Numbered from the stretch's first letter, positions 1 to 9,246 are shown. The stretch: DNA of 31,391 bases from Chara braunii (GCA_003427395.1 BFEA01000438.1:984462-1015852), one strand, 5' to 3'. Numbers and translations are program-made. The notes: a model not told the origin generated them from the letters alone.

Positions 1-34
<34 letters not shown>
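1..34. repeat. Poly(A) run at window edge
   Basis: An uninterrupted run of 34 A residues precedes unique sequence. It could be the tail of a retroposon lying to the left, or simply a homopolymer at a contig edge. Nothing here separates the two. Confidence 0.9.
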
Positions 35-37
<3 letters not shown>

Positions 38-953
38 ATGTGGAGTGGCGGAACGATCGTGTGAAGTTTCAGCCGGCGATAGTGCGTTTGACCGGTGTGT
101 CAACCCTAAGTGGCACGGTGGACCTGAGTGTCGGGTGACCCTCAAGTCGTGAACCTTGCCCGCAGACAGCAGGGGATAACCGTTTGGGCCGCTGCTGAGG
201 TTCCTTTGACAGGCCGTTGATTAGAAGACTCCAGAGAATATTCGCTACAGGTCTGACGCAGATGTCAGATTGCTCTACAGCGATTTGCTGCAGTGGCTGG
301 TAAACGGTTAACCAAACTGATATCTTCAATCAAGGCTTGCTCAAGTGAGTTCGTTCCATGGATTTCCTGGCCCGACGTCAGACCCCGTCAGTGTCTGTCA
401 GAGTCCGTCAGCGTCAGTCCGCGTACAGTCTAAGATCAGACAGGTTTTCAGTTGTCCTCGATCGGTGCTGACCCCCTCTCTGAGTCCGTTCGAATCTGAT
501 GACGGGTATGCTATTGACGTGTCCTGACCTCACGTGATTGCCAGTCAGTTCTGCAAATGCCTACCGTGAACGGTGTATGTCCCAGACAAAATTTCAGTGT
601 GTCAGTCATTCCTGTCAGTTGGCAATTACTATAGGCAGTCAGAAAAGGGTCAGTCCGTTATGTGAGGTCGTCAGTCAAATGGCATATTCCTATCTTGATT
701 ACAGCACGGATTTCCCAGACTGCAATGCGGGAAAAAGAGATCGGCTCCAGTTTTTTTTTTCTTTTCTTGATTGTACAAATAAAGTCTCTCTCTCCCTTGC
801 TGTGGAATGCTAACGGTGTTGGGAAGGCTCTTTGGCAAGCTTGATCAAAAACGATTTTGTATTTTGTTCGGGTTCCAGCCTCAGACGTAGCCATTCCGTT
901 GACTGTTTTGGCTGTTTGCCTGAGCCTGAAACCTCCCAGACTGTTCTCTGACA
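35..953 (+). repeat. Putative 5' LTR and leader of the chromovirus
   Basis: This noncoding stretch lies upstream of gag. It has an AATAAA polyadenylation-type signal at 778-783 after a T-rich tract, and many scattered CAGTC/GTCAG motifs between about 380 and 680. A possible LTR end is the CA at 952-953, followed by TTTGGCACTACC, where a primer-binding site beginning TGG (956) would be expected. I could not assign a specific tRNA primer. Without a 3' LTR the borders are only suggestions. Confidence 0.4.
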
Positions 954-1101
954 TTTGGCACTACCTGCCGTGTACCCCCATACCTTTAGACAACGCAGTC
1001 TAACTCTCGTTATCTGAGTTCTCAGTGTGAACAATAATCTGAGTTATTTTACTTCTATTTTATTTGTATGTAACTGACAAATAAAATGTTGAACGACCAG
1101 A

Positions 1102-1715
1102 ATGGCAGAGGAGATGAAGGAGAAGGTCGGGGAAACATCCACGCCTGACAGAGAGGGGAAACAAGAAACAGTAGTGGAGGACCCGGTGGAAGCCCCCCTG
1201 CGAGCAGCAAAGGAAATTGCTGCCAAAGCTCAGAGGAAAGTGGAAAGAATTTAGAGAGAACGGCAGAAGCGGTCCAGAAAGGAAAGACAGCAGCCAGACA
1301 GGCTGAGCTGCTGGAGAGATTTGAGAAGGCCAAGTCTGATGACCGTGTTTCTGAGGTTGTTCAAAATCATGCAGAGTGGGCCCTGCTGGAATCCGCTCGT
1401 ACCAAAAACGTTTTCTCGGCCTGGGATGACAGGATCACAGCTGTAGGGACCAGACTGACCTCAATGGACGCCACTATCAGATGCCTTCTTCAGGCACTTT
1501 CCACCATCTCCTACCTACACTCCTACTCCTACTCCTCCTCCCACTCCTCCTACCCCTTCACCCGCAACCCCACCACCACAGTAACCCCATCCTCGCATAG
1601 TCCCCACACTGGGACCAAATTCTGGCTATGTACAGCCTGGACAGCGGTTCCCAAGATGGCCCAGCCTGACAAGTTCACTGGGGAAGACCCCAAGTGGACA
1701 TCTCAGACTGGATAG
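1102..1715 (+). pseudogene. gag N-terminal region, frameshifted
   Basis: The likely Gag start is ATG 1102 (MAEEMKEKV...). That frame runs through a charged, Ala/Lys/Glu-rich, probably helical segment and stops at TAG 1252-1254. The same type of sequence continues in another frame from 1254 (ERTAEAVQKGKTAARQ...) to 1715. A Pro/Thr/Ser-rich linker lies at about 1500-1600, where the reading appears to change frame again. The segment KMAQPDKFTGEDPK then leads to the main gag block, which is one base out of phase at about 1694. All of this is visible in translation. Whether any shift is programmed is unlikely, because they fall in mid-domain rather than at a gag/pol junction. Confidence 0.65.
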
Positions 1716-2880
1716 CCCAAATGAGGTTGTACCTCAGGGGCTATACCTGTCCAGAAGTGGACAAGGTACGTGCCACAGTGCCCCCCTTGGCAGGGGCTGC
1801 GCTGAAGTGGGCAACTTATGAGGCCAACACGGCGCAGAACCATTTAGATGATTGGATTGTTTTAATTGGCCTAGACACTATCTTTCAGGGTCTAGAAACC
1901 AGATTTGCTGATAAGGAAAAGGCCCGCAAGGCTGATAATGAGCTTGTGAGACTAGGCCAGGGTGAATGGCAAGGATCTCTCTCCAAGCTCTATGCTGAGT
2001 GGGAACGACGAACATCAACCCCCGGTATGGAAATGTATGAGCAGGACAAACTGACATGGTTTGTTAGAGCTGCTCCAGACACATATTCCAAAGCCCTGTA
2101 CGCTGCAGGCCACAAGGATTGGATGTCTTTTGGCAGGGCAGCACTGGACATGGAGGCCACCCTTCATCTCCAGTCCTCTTCCCATAAGGGAAGCACCTCC
2201 TCTTCCCAGAGCAGGAGAAGGGAAAAGGGGGGATTTTATGCTGCAAGTTCTGATGGCGACTCTGCAGGCTCTCACCAGGGGGGATCTGCTTCCCCAACTA
2301 GTCTAGATGCAGGAGACGCATCAGATCAGGCCGCCCTGCTGTTGGGTCAAACTCTGATGGAGCTTCATAAAGGGAAAAGTCAGTTTCAGCCCCAAAAACC
2401 CACTGGTCCCAAGGGTTCGGGCAAACGCCAAAGCGGTCAGCAGGCACCCAACCTCCTAAAGGGTGCCCAATGTCCAGCTAATCCCATGGTTCCGGCCACA
2501 TTCCCTTGGAGAGATCTTAAGATTCCAAAGGGAGCATGGCAAAAGAGAAAGTATCAGGGAGTGTCTGCGTTGTGCAAAAAAACACTTTGTCAAAGACTGC
2601 CCTACATGGGCAAGCAAGAGTTCAAAAAACTGAGCAGGCCAGCAGAGGTAGCAGCCACCCCTGCTGAACTGCATTCACCCTTTGTGGAAGGCGAATCTGT
2701 CCATGAGCCTATGTGTATGGAGGTTGCAACTAACTCTCTGTATTTGTACAGTGAGCTCTTTCTGGATGAGCCCTTATCGGAGGAAGAAACTGGTCAGCTC
2801 TCCTCCCTTCATCTCCAACTGAAGGAGAAGAGAAAAGTGAAGTCAAATTTGATTTTTCTCAAACCTTTTATTAATAGAAC
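1694..2880 (+). pseudogene. gag capsid-like and nucleocapsid region
   Basis: The frame starts at a GTG by ORF convention only; the true protein continues from the preceding frame. It contains a retrotransposon gag-like helical block (DISDWIAQMRLYLRGY, then LETRFADKEKARKADNELVRLGQGEWQGSLSKLYAEW), typical of Ty3/gypsy capsid. A Ser/Gln-rich linker follows. A zinc-knuckle remnant sits out of frame at 2562-2600 as C-x2-C-x3-H-x4-C (CLRCAKKHFVKDC). It is one residue short of the usual x4 spacing and lies beside an A7 run, consistent with indel damage. The protease then follows in the main frame, so compensating frameshifts flank the knuckle. Confidence 0.75.
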
Positions 2881-3200
2881 TCGGATCAAGGCATTGCTAG
2901 ACTGTGGTGCTACACGGAATGTCATCTCCCCTACAAGGGTACAGAAACTCACCTGGGACTCAAGGAGACCTTGAGCATCCATTATGCATACAAGTTGGGT
3001 ATGCCCTGTCTGTTACAATCCAACAGGTCATCAAAGGTGTGTCAATCATCTTTGATGTCAAAGGAGAAGTCAGACATAGCCTGAACTTCTATGTGGTTCC
3101 ACACTTGCCTTTTGATCTGGTTCTGCGCCTAAAATGGTTGAGGGCAACTAATCCATGCATTGATTGGGTTGTGCCTAGTATTCAATTAAAGACTGAACAG
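2881..3200 (+). pseudogene. Retroviral-type aspartic protease, frameshifted
   Basis: The active-site motif LLDCGATRNVIS lies at about 2891-2929, with the catalytic Asp codon at 2900-2902 (D-C-G-A in place of the more common D-T/S-G-A). That frame closes at 2974. The second half of the fold appears in the next frame (GYALSVTIQQV...FYVVPHLPFDLVLRLKWL...NPCIDW), matching the conserved flap and C-terminal 'DLILGMDWL...P.IDW' pattern of Ty3/gypsy proteases. The frame change occurs around 2950-2965 inside the domain, so the protease is inactive as encoded. Confidence 0.8.
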
Positions 3201-3369
3201 GGTGAGCTCAGACCTTGTGTCTTAGCAACAAACTATCACCCTAAGACAAGTTCCTATTGCCTGAAGACATTAGAATTCTACAACTTGTCTAAACAAACTG
3301 ACTACAAGAATCTCTTTGTGGCCTATGTGGCCCAAACTGATTCATCCACCCCTCAGTGTAACCCTATCA

Positions 3370-4134
3370 TCCAAAAGGTGGTTGATGAGTATATTGACTT
3401 AACTCAAGAGCCTCTTGGACTTGTCCGTTGGCAGACTAAACATCGCATTGAGACCTCTCCTAAGGGCAGAGTATATAGAATGTCTTTTGTTGAGTTAGAC
3501 GAGCTAAGGAAGTCGTTGGAGACACTAACTGAGAAGGGTTGGATCAGGCCCCGTTCATCTAAGTATGAAGCACCAGTTTTCTTTGTCCCAAAGGGAAATG
3601 GTGAATTCGGGATGTGTATTGACTACAGGGGTCTAAACAAGATCACCATGAATGGATCAAAGCCCTTGCCTAGGATCGACGATCTGCTGGATATGGTGCA
3701 AGGCTGCAAAGTGTTCAGCAAAATCGATCTGAAATACCAGTATCATCAGATCAAAATGGTTGAGGAGGATGTTCATAAGACTGCCTTCAAAACCCGGTAT
3801 GGCACCTACAAGTTTTTGGTCATGCCTTTTGGGTTATGCAGTGGCCTGGAAATCTTCCAGACAGATATGAATAAGATCTTCAAACCCTTTCTAGATCATT
3901 TTGTTGTGGTTTACCTGGATGATATTTTGGTGTTCAACAAAAAATGTTGTTGACCGTGCTGATTATCTTAGGAAAATTCTGCAATTTCTAAAAAAAAACA
4001 AATACAAAATAAATGTGAAAGAGTCATTTTTCAGTGCTTCTTCTGTTTTGTGTTTGGGACATGTGATTTCGGCAGGTAGTCTTTCCCCAAAAGGCTCTAA
4101 GGTGGCTGTTGTTAGGGAAATCACAGACTGTTAG
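3370..4134 (+). pseudogene. Ty3/gypsy reverse transcriptase, frameshifted after YLDD
   Basis: The frame running from 2904 to 3953 carries recognisable RT motifs: WIRPRSSKYEAPVFFVPKGNG, CIDYRGLNK, the motif A Asp in FSKIDLKYQYHQI (codon 3726-3728), TRYGTYKFLVMPFGL, and the YLDD box at 3912-3923. Some usually invariant positions differ (LKYQYHQI for the common LKSGYHQI, CSGLEIFQ for TNAPATFQ). The frame is lost at the A6 run near 3938-3944. The thumb region (VVDRADYLRKILQFLKKNKYKINVKESFF...LGHVISAGSL) continues in another frame up to 4134. The polymerase core is therefore visible but cannot be translated as one protein. Confidence 0.92.
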
Positions 4135-4876
4135 GGACATTAGGTCTTTCATGGGACTGGCCACTCCCCTGACTAACCTGTTGGCAAAAGATGTTCCTTT
4201 TAGATGGACACCTACATGTCAATTGGCTTTCTCCAAATTGAAGAAAGCCTTAACCCAAGCACTTGTGTTGAAGTTCGCTGACCCTACTCTGCCATTTGTG
4301 TTGACCACTAATGCCAATCAGTATAGTGTAGGGGTTGTCCTTCAACAAGATGACGAGTTTGACCTCGAGCCTGTGGAATTCATGAGCAAAAAAATCAACG
4401 CTCAAAATATCCAAGCAGCTACTTACGAGAAAGAATTGTTTGCCCTTGTGAGTGCCCTCAAACAATGGAAACACTTCTTGCTGGGAAGACACTTCAAAGT
4501 TTATTTTGATCATTCAACCTTGCAGTGGATGAAGACCCAAGGGGAGCTGAACGTTAACTTCGCAACGTACATTCAGTTCATCGACTCTTTTGACTTTGAA
4601 GTGAAGCACAAAAAGGGATGTTATAACAGAGTTGTAGATGCACTTTCTGGTAGGCCTGACACTTTTTTTGCCATTTTTCAAACCTACTCATTTGGAGATT
4701 CCACTCGTGAGGTCATCGTTGATGATCTGCCTCAAGACCTTGTTTTTGACCCTATAGTCAGGAAGTTGCAGGTTGATCCCAATTCTAAGTCAAGTTATGC
4801 CCTGACTTCAAATCTCCTGTATACAATCATGAGGGTGAGGAACGCTTGTGTATCCCTGGTGATCACAAGATCATAA
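4109..4876 (+). pseudogene. RT connection and RNase H domain, first catalytic Asp lost
   Basis: This frame carries the end of the RT thumb/connection (RDIRSFMGLATPLTNLLAKD, FRWTPTCQLAFSKLKKAL) and the Ty3-type RNase H. The usual 'TDAS' start of RNase H reads TNAN here, so the first catalytic Asp is Asn (codon AAT 4310-4312, residue 68). The remaining acidic residues are in place: YEKELFAL, VYFDHSTLQW and RVVDALSGRP. The frame then runs into the spacer before integrase and stops at 4876. A single G-to-A change explains the Asp-to-Asn replacement. The family's active site needs this Asp, so RNase H was probably dead before or during decay. Confidence 0.88.
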
Positions 4877-5710
4877 CCCATTTGATCTCAAGTAGTCATG
4901 ATGCTCGTGGTCATTTTGGGTTTTGAAAGACTTATGCTGCCCTGATTCAGCATTTCTACTGGCAAAAAATGAAAGAGGACACACTACTGAGAGACATGTG
5001 AGTTATACCAAAGGAACAAGGTCCACAAACGACCTCTTATGAGCCTGCTCAAACCTTTACCAATCCCTAAAGGACCAGGTGAGTCTGTGTCTATAGACTT
5101 TACTGACTTAGGCAAGACCACCCCTCGAGGGATGAAACAAGTAATGGTATGTGTAGACCGGTTCTCTAAGTATGCAAAGCTTATCCCACTGCCTGCTAAG
5201 GTTAGAGTGCCTCTTATCAGAGAGGTATTCGCTGAGAGGCGGGAGAGTGTCCATGAACACCCAACCTCCATTGTTAGTGACAGAGACCTACACTTTTGCA
5301 GCAATGAGGGGCAATCCTTCTGTCAGGATTATCTCCACCCCACGTTAAACATGACATATGATAGACATCTGGAAGCCAATGGACAGGCTGAAGTGATGAA
5401 TCAGATCTTGTTTCAATTGCTGCGCCCTATGATCACACCAAATCAACAGGATTGGGACAAACATTTATCCAAGGCACAATTCATGTACACTGCTTTTGTT
5501 CATAGTACGACTCGTTTCACCCCTTACAGAATGCACTGCGGTAGCGCAAGATAGCCTCTCGACAACATTATCGATAAGACGAAGCCCAAATTGACCCCTG
5601 GCACTGCTGAGTTCGTCCCAGACTATGAGAAGGATTTAGAGAAGGTCAGAGCTAGAATGATCGAACAGGCTAACGAACACAGATAGCCTTCTCCTCTCCG
5701 TCGTGGGCAC
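4877..5710 (+). pseudogene. Integrase: zinc-binding remnant and DDE core
   Basis: An N-terminal HHCC-like remnant lies at about 4885-5020 (SSHDARGHFGF-stop-KTYAALIQHFYWQKMKED). It is interrupted by stops at about 4924 and 4997, and its Cys pair is not recognisable. The catalytic core is open from 5039 to 5554. The first Asp is in GESVSIDFTDL (residue 20), the second in SIVSDRD (residue 81), and the Glu in ANGQAEVMNQ (residue 118), giving the expected D,D(35)E-like spacing. After a stop at 5552, sequence typical of the C-terminal integrase linker (FVPDYEKDLEKVRARMIEQA) continues to about 5690 and is stopped again at TAG 5684. Confidence 0.88.
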
Positions 5711-6149
5711 TGGGTTTGGGTAAACATTCAGCACTAACAGATGAACAGGACATCTCACAAAAGTTGTTGGACAGATTCGTTTGGACCCTCTTATGTCCTC
5801 CCTGTACCCCCACACGTCCAGACCTATCTTGTCTTCCATGCTTCAAAAATTCAGTCTTGTTGACTCATTCCCTAATCGGCCACAACAGTTTGGGCCTCCT
5901 ATCCCTGGAAAGGGATATGAAGTCGAAAGCATTGAAGATCAGTAGGGCACAAGCCCCAACTGTGAATACCTTGTCAAGTTATTTTTCCAACCTCATACTG
6001 AGGACCGTTGGTTTACAAGACAGGAACTTCTCAAGTCTGCAACTTCAGTCATCCAGCTCTACGAGGCTGTGCAAACTGGGAAATTGCCCAGACAGTCTCG
6101 TCGTTATGAACTCATATTACTATTTATATTATTTATAAGCTACAATTAA
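5711..6149 (+). pseudogene. Integrase C-terminus and chromodomain, nonsense-interrupted
   Basis: In the frame with codons at positions divisible by 3, a chromodomain can be read: GKGYEVESIEDQ, then an in-frame TAG (5943-5945), then CEYLVKLFFQPHTEDRWFTRQELLK and a helix-like tail SVIQLYEAVQTGKLPR. The pattern YEVE-I-D ... YLVK ... ED-W-....L is that of chromodomains at the end of chromovirus integrases, where they steer integration to marked chromatin. The usual aromatic 'KWKGY' strand reads KLFFQ, so the methyl-lysine pocket is altered. Upstream, the KLLDRF...GP segment of the integrase C-terminus is frameshifted. Similarity fades after about 6110. Confidence 0.75.
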
Positions 6150-6524
6150 CTTCTACTTTTTTTGTTGCATCCGGGATTTGAACCCCCTACCTTTGTTTGC
6201 TGTGTTTGTCATTTTGCCCTGTTTTCTTGTTTTTGCCTGTTTTGATTATTGTGGGGCTTGACTCTGTGACCTGCTGGTTGTTAGCTAGGCCCTTAGTGGT
6301 AGGTCTAGGACTGCTAGGACTCGGTAGATGTTTCTGGTAGGGCTCTAGGTCGTGAGGCTGGCTGCCCATTTGTAGACAATAGGTAGCAGCGAGTAGTACT
6401 GGGTCGTTTGCATCTCGTTTTACTGGGGAAACTCTGCCCGCCCGTTGCTGGAGCGCTGCTGCGCTATTTTGGGCGAGGTCATCTTCTTCCTCGAAGCCCA
6501 GCTATAGCTCGGGTTGGGAAAGGA
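6150..6524. other. Noncoding spacer with a tRNA T-arm-like motif
   Basis: No coding similarity is seen. GGGATTTGAACCC at 6173-6185 is the reverse complement of a perfect pol III B-box/T-arm (GGTTCAAATCC), suggesting a minus-strand tRNA or SINE remnant. No A-box is found at the expected distance, so only a fragment can be claimed. Confidence 0.4.
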
Positions 6525-6830
6525 CGTTGAGGACTGCACTGCTGCTATTTTGTAGCTCTGCATGAGAGCTTCCACAGGACTGTGTTGTTGGGTTTGGGTG
6601 CTGCCACTCTCCAGTTGGAACGGTTGTCTCGTGCTGTTCCTCGTCACGAAGAACTCCATCTTCTTCGAAGTGTTGGAATGGTTGTCTCGTTCTTCATCAC
6701 GACTTCCGGCGCTGCACGTCCCTGCGGGTGCTGAGCTGGCGCTGTTATCATTAGGGTTGCTGGTTCAGATTGGCACGCTCTGACAGCTGTGGGGTTACTG
6801 CTGCTACAGCAGGCATAACCTGCGATATGA
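6525..6830. repeat. Repeat unit A, copy 1
   Basis: About 300 bp, including TAGCTCTGCATGAGAGCTTC, CACGACTTCCGGCGCTGCAC and ATCATTAGGGTTGCTGGTTC, recurs at 7290-7583 in the same orientation with modest divergence and small indels. It has no coding similarity I recognise. Confidence 0.85.
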
Positions 6831-7182
6831 GGTGCCGAGGAGGAAGAAGAAGACTCCTGTATATTTCGTTGAACACTTGTTTCTGGTTGAAGTTCAATCG
6901 GATACATGACACATAGCGAGGAGGACCACATCCCTAAACCACAACGTTATCCAGCGATTGGCAGTGGGCACACACAGTCTTCCCCAAATAGAACGTGGGT
7001 TCCTTATACCTGTATTTGGAGCAACTGTCAGTCTAAATGCATCCAAAATGACCATACATTGTATTTGGGGGGGGAAACACTAATGGCCTCCCATGTGTAG
7101 ATGGATCTTCAGCAGCAATGAGGCAGCTCTACAACCTGCCGCGACCCCCAAGCACAAGGAAGTCTTTCTAAATTTTTAAATT

Positions 7183-7290
7183 CTTATTATTCTTTTCATT
7201 TACGTTGCACCCGTTTTATTTTTTGTACTATTATATGGCTAATTCTTTTAAGCCCAAAAACCAATTCAATAACCTGTCGATTCTGGACAG
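7183..7290. repeat. Repeat unit B, copy 1
   Basis: An AT-rich segment (TTATTCTTTTCATTTACGTT ... ATATGGCTAATTCTTTTAAG ... AACCTGTCGATTCTGGACAG) matches 7730-7850. B directly precedes A copy 2, so A and B belong to one duplicated sequence. Confidence 0.8.
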
Positions 7291-7583
7291 GTTATTGAGG
7301 AAAGCACTGCTTCTATTTCGTAGCTCTGCATTAGAGCTTCCACAGGATTGCGTTGTTGGGTTTGGGTGCTGCGACTTTCCACTTGGCAGCCGTATCTGCT
7401 GTTCCTCCTCACGAGGAACTCCATCTTCTTCGAAGTGTTGGAACGGTTGTCTCCTTCTTCATCACGACTTCCGGCGCTGCACATCCATGCGGGTGCTGAG
7501 CTGCCGCTGTTATCATTAGGGTTGCTGGTTCAGATTGGCACACTGTGACAGCTGTGGGGTTACTGCTGCTACGGCAGCCATAG
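7290..7583. repeat. Repeat unit A, copy 2
   Basis: Second copy of the unit at 6525-6830, offset by about 760 bp. It ends at the 19-bp sequence that was duplicated when the U6 pseudogene inserted. Confidence 0.85.
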
Positions 7584-7602
7584 CCTGGGATATTATTCTT
7601 TT

Positions 7603-7723
7603 TTCTTTTTTTTTTTTAATTTGGACCATTTCTTGATTTATGCGTGTCATCCTTACTTGCGCAGGGGCCATGCTAATCTTTTTTCTCTGTATCGTTCCAA
7701 TTTTAACAGATGTCCCGAAGGAC
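7603..7723 (-). pseudogene. U6 snRNA retropseudogene with poly(A) tail
   Basis: Read on the minus strand, 7723 to about 7619 matches U6 snRNA from its 5' stem-loop (GTCCTTCGGGAC) through TTGGAACGATACAGAGA, GATTAGCATGGCCCCTGCGC and GGATGACACGCATAAAT to ATGGTCCAAATT. The 3' end is of the plant/green-lineage type. It differs from a functional U6 by short insertions (extra A residues after CAGAGA, and four extra bases after GCGCAAG). The 3' end is followed by an A-rich tail (T-rich on the plus strand, 7603-7617). Identical 19-bp sequences CCTGGGATATTATTCTTTT flank it at 7584-7602 and 7723-7741, overlapping the U6 end by one base. This is the classic signature of LINE-mediated reverse transcription of a small RNA. 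No U6 promoter elements travel with it. Confidence 0.9.
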
Positions 7724-7850
7724 CTGGGATATTATTCTTTTCATTTACTTTGCACCCTTTTCAGTTTTCTGATTTTTTTACTTTTATATGGCTAATCCTT
7801 TTAAGCCCAGAAACCAATTCTATAACCTGTCGAATCTGGACAGGACAGCC
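7724..7850. repeat. Target-site duplicate plus repeat unit B, copy 2
   Basis: It begins with the right-hand target-site duplicate and continues with sequence matching 7183-7290 (CATTTACTTTGCACCC, ATATGGCTAATCCTTTTAAG, AACCTGTCGAATCTGGACAG). This shows that the U6 copy split a pre-existing A-B type repeat. Confidence 0.8.
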
Positions 7851-7899
7851 TTTCAGGCTTTTTTTTAATTGTAATTATGGTATTACGGGGAACTCCGTA

Positions 7900-8240
7900 A
7901 CAGCCACATCCGTGCTCAAGCCTCGAACGAGGGAACATGCAGGAGCTGCACCCACCAGCAGGTATATACCTGCTACGGCAGGCAGGCGATACCGGCCAGG
8001 GGTCAGCCGGTACCATCAGGACCGAGCTTTCTTCGATGGGCCAGTCGCTGTGCCTCCCCTCCGGTCCCCTCCCCTATGAACATCAGCAGTCTCTACTCAA
8101 TGCCATTCGGGGGCACCAACGGCATATGTCTAGCTGGCAGGCGCCAACCTTGCCCAGGATGGTACATGAGGCCAATGGGGATTGAACCCAAGACCTCCTG
8201 AATGCCACTTGCGTGCCTTACCAACTGAGCTAGGCCACAC
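7900..8240 (-). mobile_element. tRNA-headed SINE-like element
   Basis: On the minus strand, 8238 to about 8165 reads as a tRNA-like head. The A-box TAGCTCAGTTGG (plus-strand 8221-8232) and B-box GGTTCAATCCC (8178-8188) are 32 nt apart, which is right for an internal pol III promoter. The anticodon region is not convincingly paired, so this is tRNA-derived rather than a tRNA gene. Downstream on the minus strand is unrelated sequence that could be the SINE body; its end is not defined. An 18-bp palindrome (AGCAGGTATATACCTGCT, 7957-7974) lies in the body. Confidence 0.65.
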
Positions 8241-8522
8241 AGAAAGAAACACCAAAAAAAAAGGTGCTGACACAGCGCAACATGCCAGCTCGCTTTGCCA
8301 GTACGATACAGAACAGCCCATTACGTGCGATCCATTGGAGCTCGATCCGTTGACTGATCACAAACACCTGCAAGCGAGTCTTCACCTGCGAGGCTTCACC
8401 TGTATAAGCCTTGACAGTAGTGGTAGCTACGTACAGATCGTGACTCGAAAGAATTTGAAAGATGATGAAAGATTTGAGAGAAGATTATAGCATACTTAAA
8501 ATAAAAATAAAAATAAAACACA

Positions 8523-8562
<40 letters not shown>

Positions 8563-8974
8563 CACACACAAGTGAGTCAGCGACTACATTCATACTGATC
8601 AAGTAGCTATTTTTAAACTCAGCAATATGGCACAGGGATGGCCCTGGCCACACTCCTTGGCCACATTCCGTCAACATGGTCAGAGGATAGAAACAGGTCC
8701 GAAAACACCAGAGGGTACGAAATCCATGTTTTTGACATGTGTCGCTAGAGCATCAACAGCAGAGACTGGCCAAACAAACAAAAACAAAACAAAAAAAAAA
8801 AGTCAATACACAATGATGCCTGCGGGACCGGAGGAGATGTCCAATCATCTCCAAACGAATTGTGCCTACGCTGCTGCGTCCTGTGCCTGCCAAAATCACT
8901 CCCTGCTCCGTAAATCCTGAGTCGAAAATTACCTGAAGGCCGTAAATCACTCCCTACTCAGTAAATCCTGAGTT
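8241..8974. other. Noncoding stretch with microsatellites
   Basis: I see no gene. It contains an (AAAAT)n run and a (CA)n repeat at about 8499-8570, an A-rich tract near 8780-8801, and a short direct duplication of AAATCACTCCCT-CTC-GTAAATCCTGAGT at about 8890-8922 and 8944-8974, just before the second U6 pseudogene. Confidence 0.6.
8499..8570. repeat. (AAAAT)n and (CA)n microsatellite
   Basis: AAAAT units at 8499-8517 pass directly into about 25 CA units with a few interruptions. Simple sequence read directly. Confidence 0.95.
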
Positions 8975-8990
8975 GTCCTTCCTGACATCC

Positions 8991-9024
<34 letters not shown>

Positions 9025-9112
9025 GGAACGATAGTACAATACAGAGAAGATAGATTAGCATGACCCCTTCACAAGGATGACACGCATAAATACGTACTAG
9101 TCCAATTTAAAT
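8975..9112 (+). pseudogene. Diverged U6 snRNA pseudogene with internal A29 expansion
   Basis: GTCCTTCCTGACATCCGTT at 8975-8993 matches the U6 5' stem-loop. After 29 A residues (8994-9022), TCGGAACGATA, ATACAGAGAAGAT, GATTAGCATGACCCCTTCAC, AAGGATGACACGCATAAAT and GTCCAATTT follow in U6 order to about 9108. In functional U6 the position of the A29 run holds only about four A residues, so it looks like homopolymer expansion inside an old copy. Small insertions and substitutions throughout rule out a working gene. I see no clear target-site duplication. Confidence 0.85.
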
Positions 9113-9246
9113 AAGAGCCCTGACTGGAAGACTGTATACAATGTGCGACCACTTGGCGGAGTTATATGTCTTTCTTTTCTGTTGAGCAAAGAAAACCACA
9201 AAGCTGTAGAATCATTCTATCAACAAACAATAATAATAAATTATAA

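Larger units (their letters stand above)
35..6149 (+). mobile_element. Decayed Ty3/gypsy chromovirus, 3'-truncated
   Basis: The order of domains is gag, aspartic protease, reverse transcriptase, RNase H, integrase and chromodomain, which is the Ty3/gypsy order; the C-terminal chromodomain places it among chromoviruses. The coding sequence is split by at least six frame changes and several in-frame stops, so it cannot make a working Gag-Pol. I see a plausible 5' LTR/leader but no matching 3' LTR and no polypurine tract; similarity ends near 6110-6149. The left border is uncertain because no second LTR is available for comparison. It is best read as an old inactive insertion. Confidence 0.9.

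Noticed and set aside
69-329. Minus-strand 86-codon frame and other short frames in 35-1040
   Set aside because: They lie in the putative LTR/leader and have no recognisable similarity.
1690-1700. Programmed -1 frameshift in gag
   Set aside because: The shift is in the middle of Gag, with no slippery heptamer I can see, and many other frame breaks exist; decay is simpler.
3930-3960. Programmed frameshift at the A6 run after YLDD
   Set aside because: It lies inside the RT domain; homopolymer indel decay is more likely.
7957-7974. 18-bp palindrome AGCAGGTATATACCTGCT
   Set aside because: Isolated short palindrome with no second copy or partner; could be chance.
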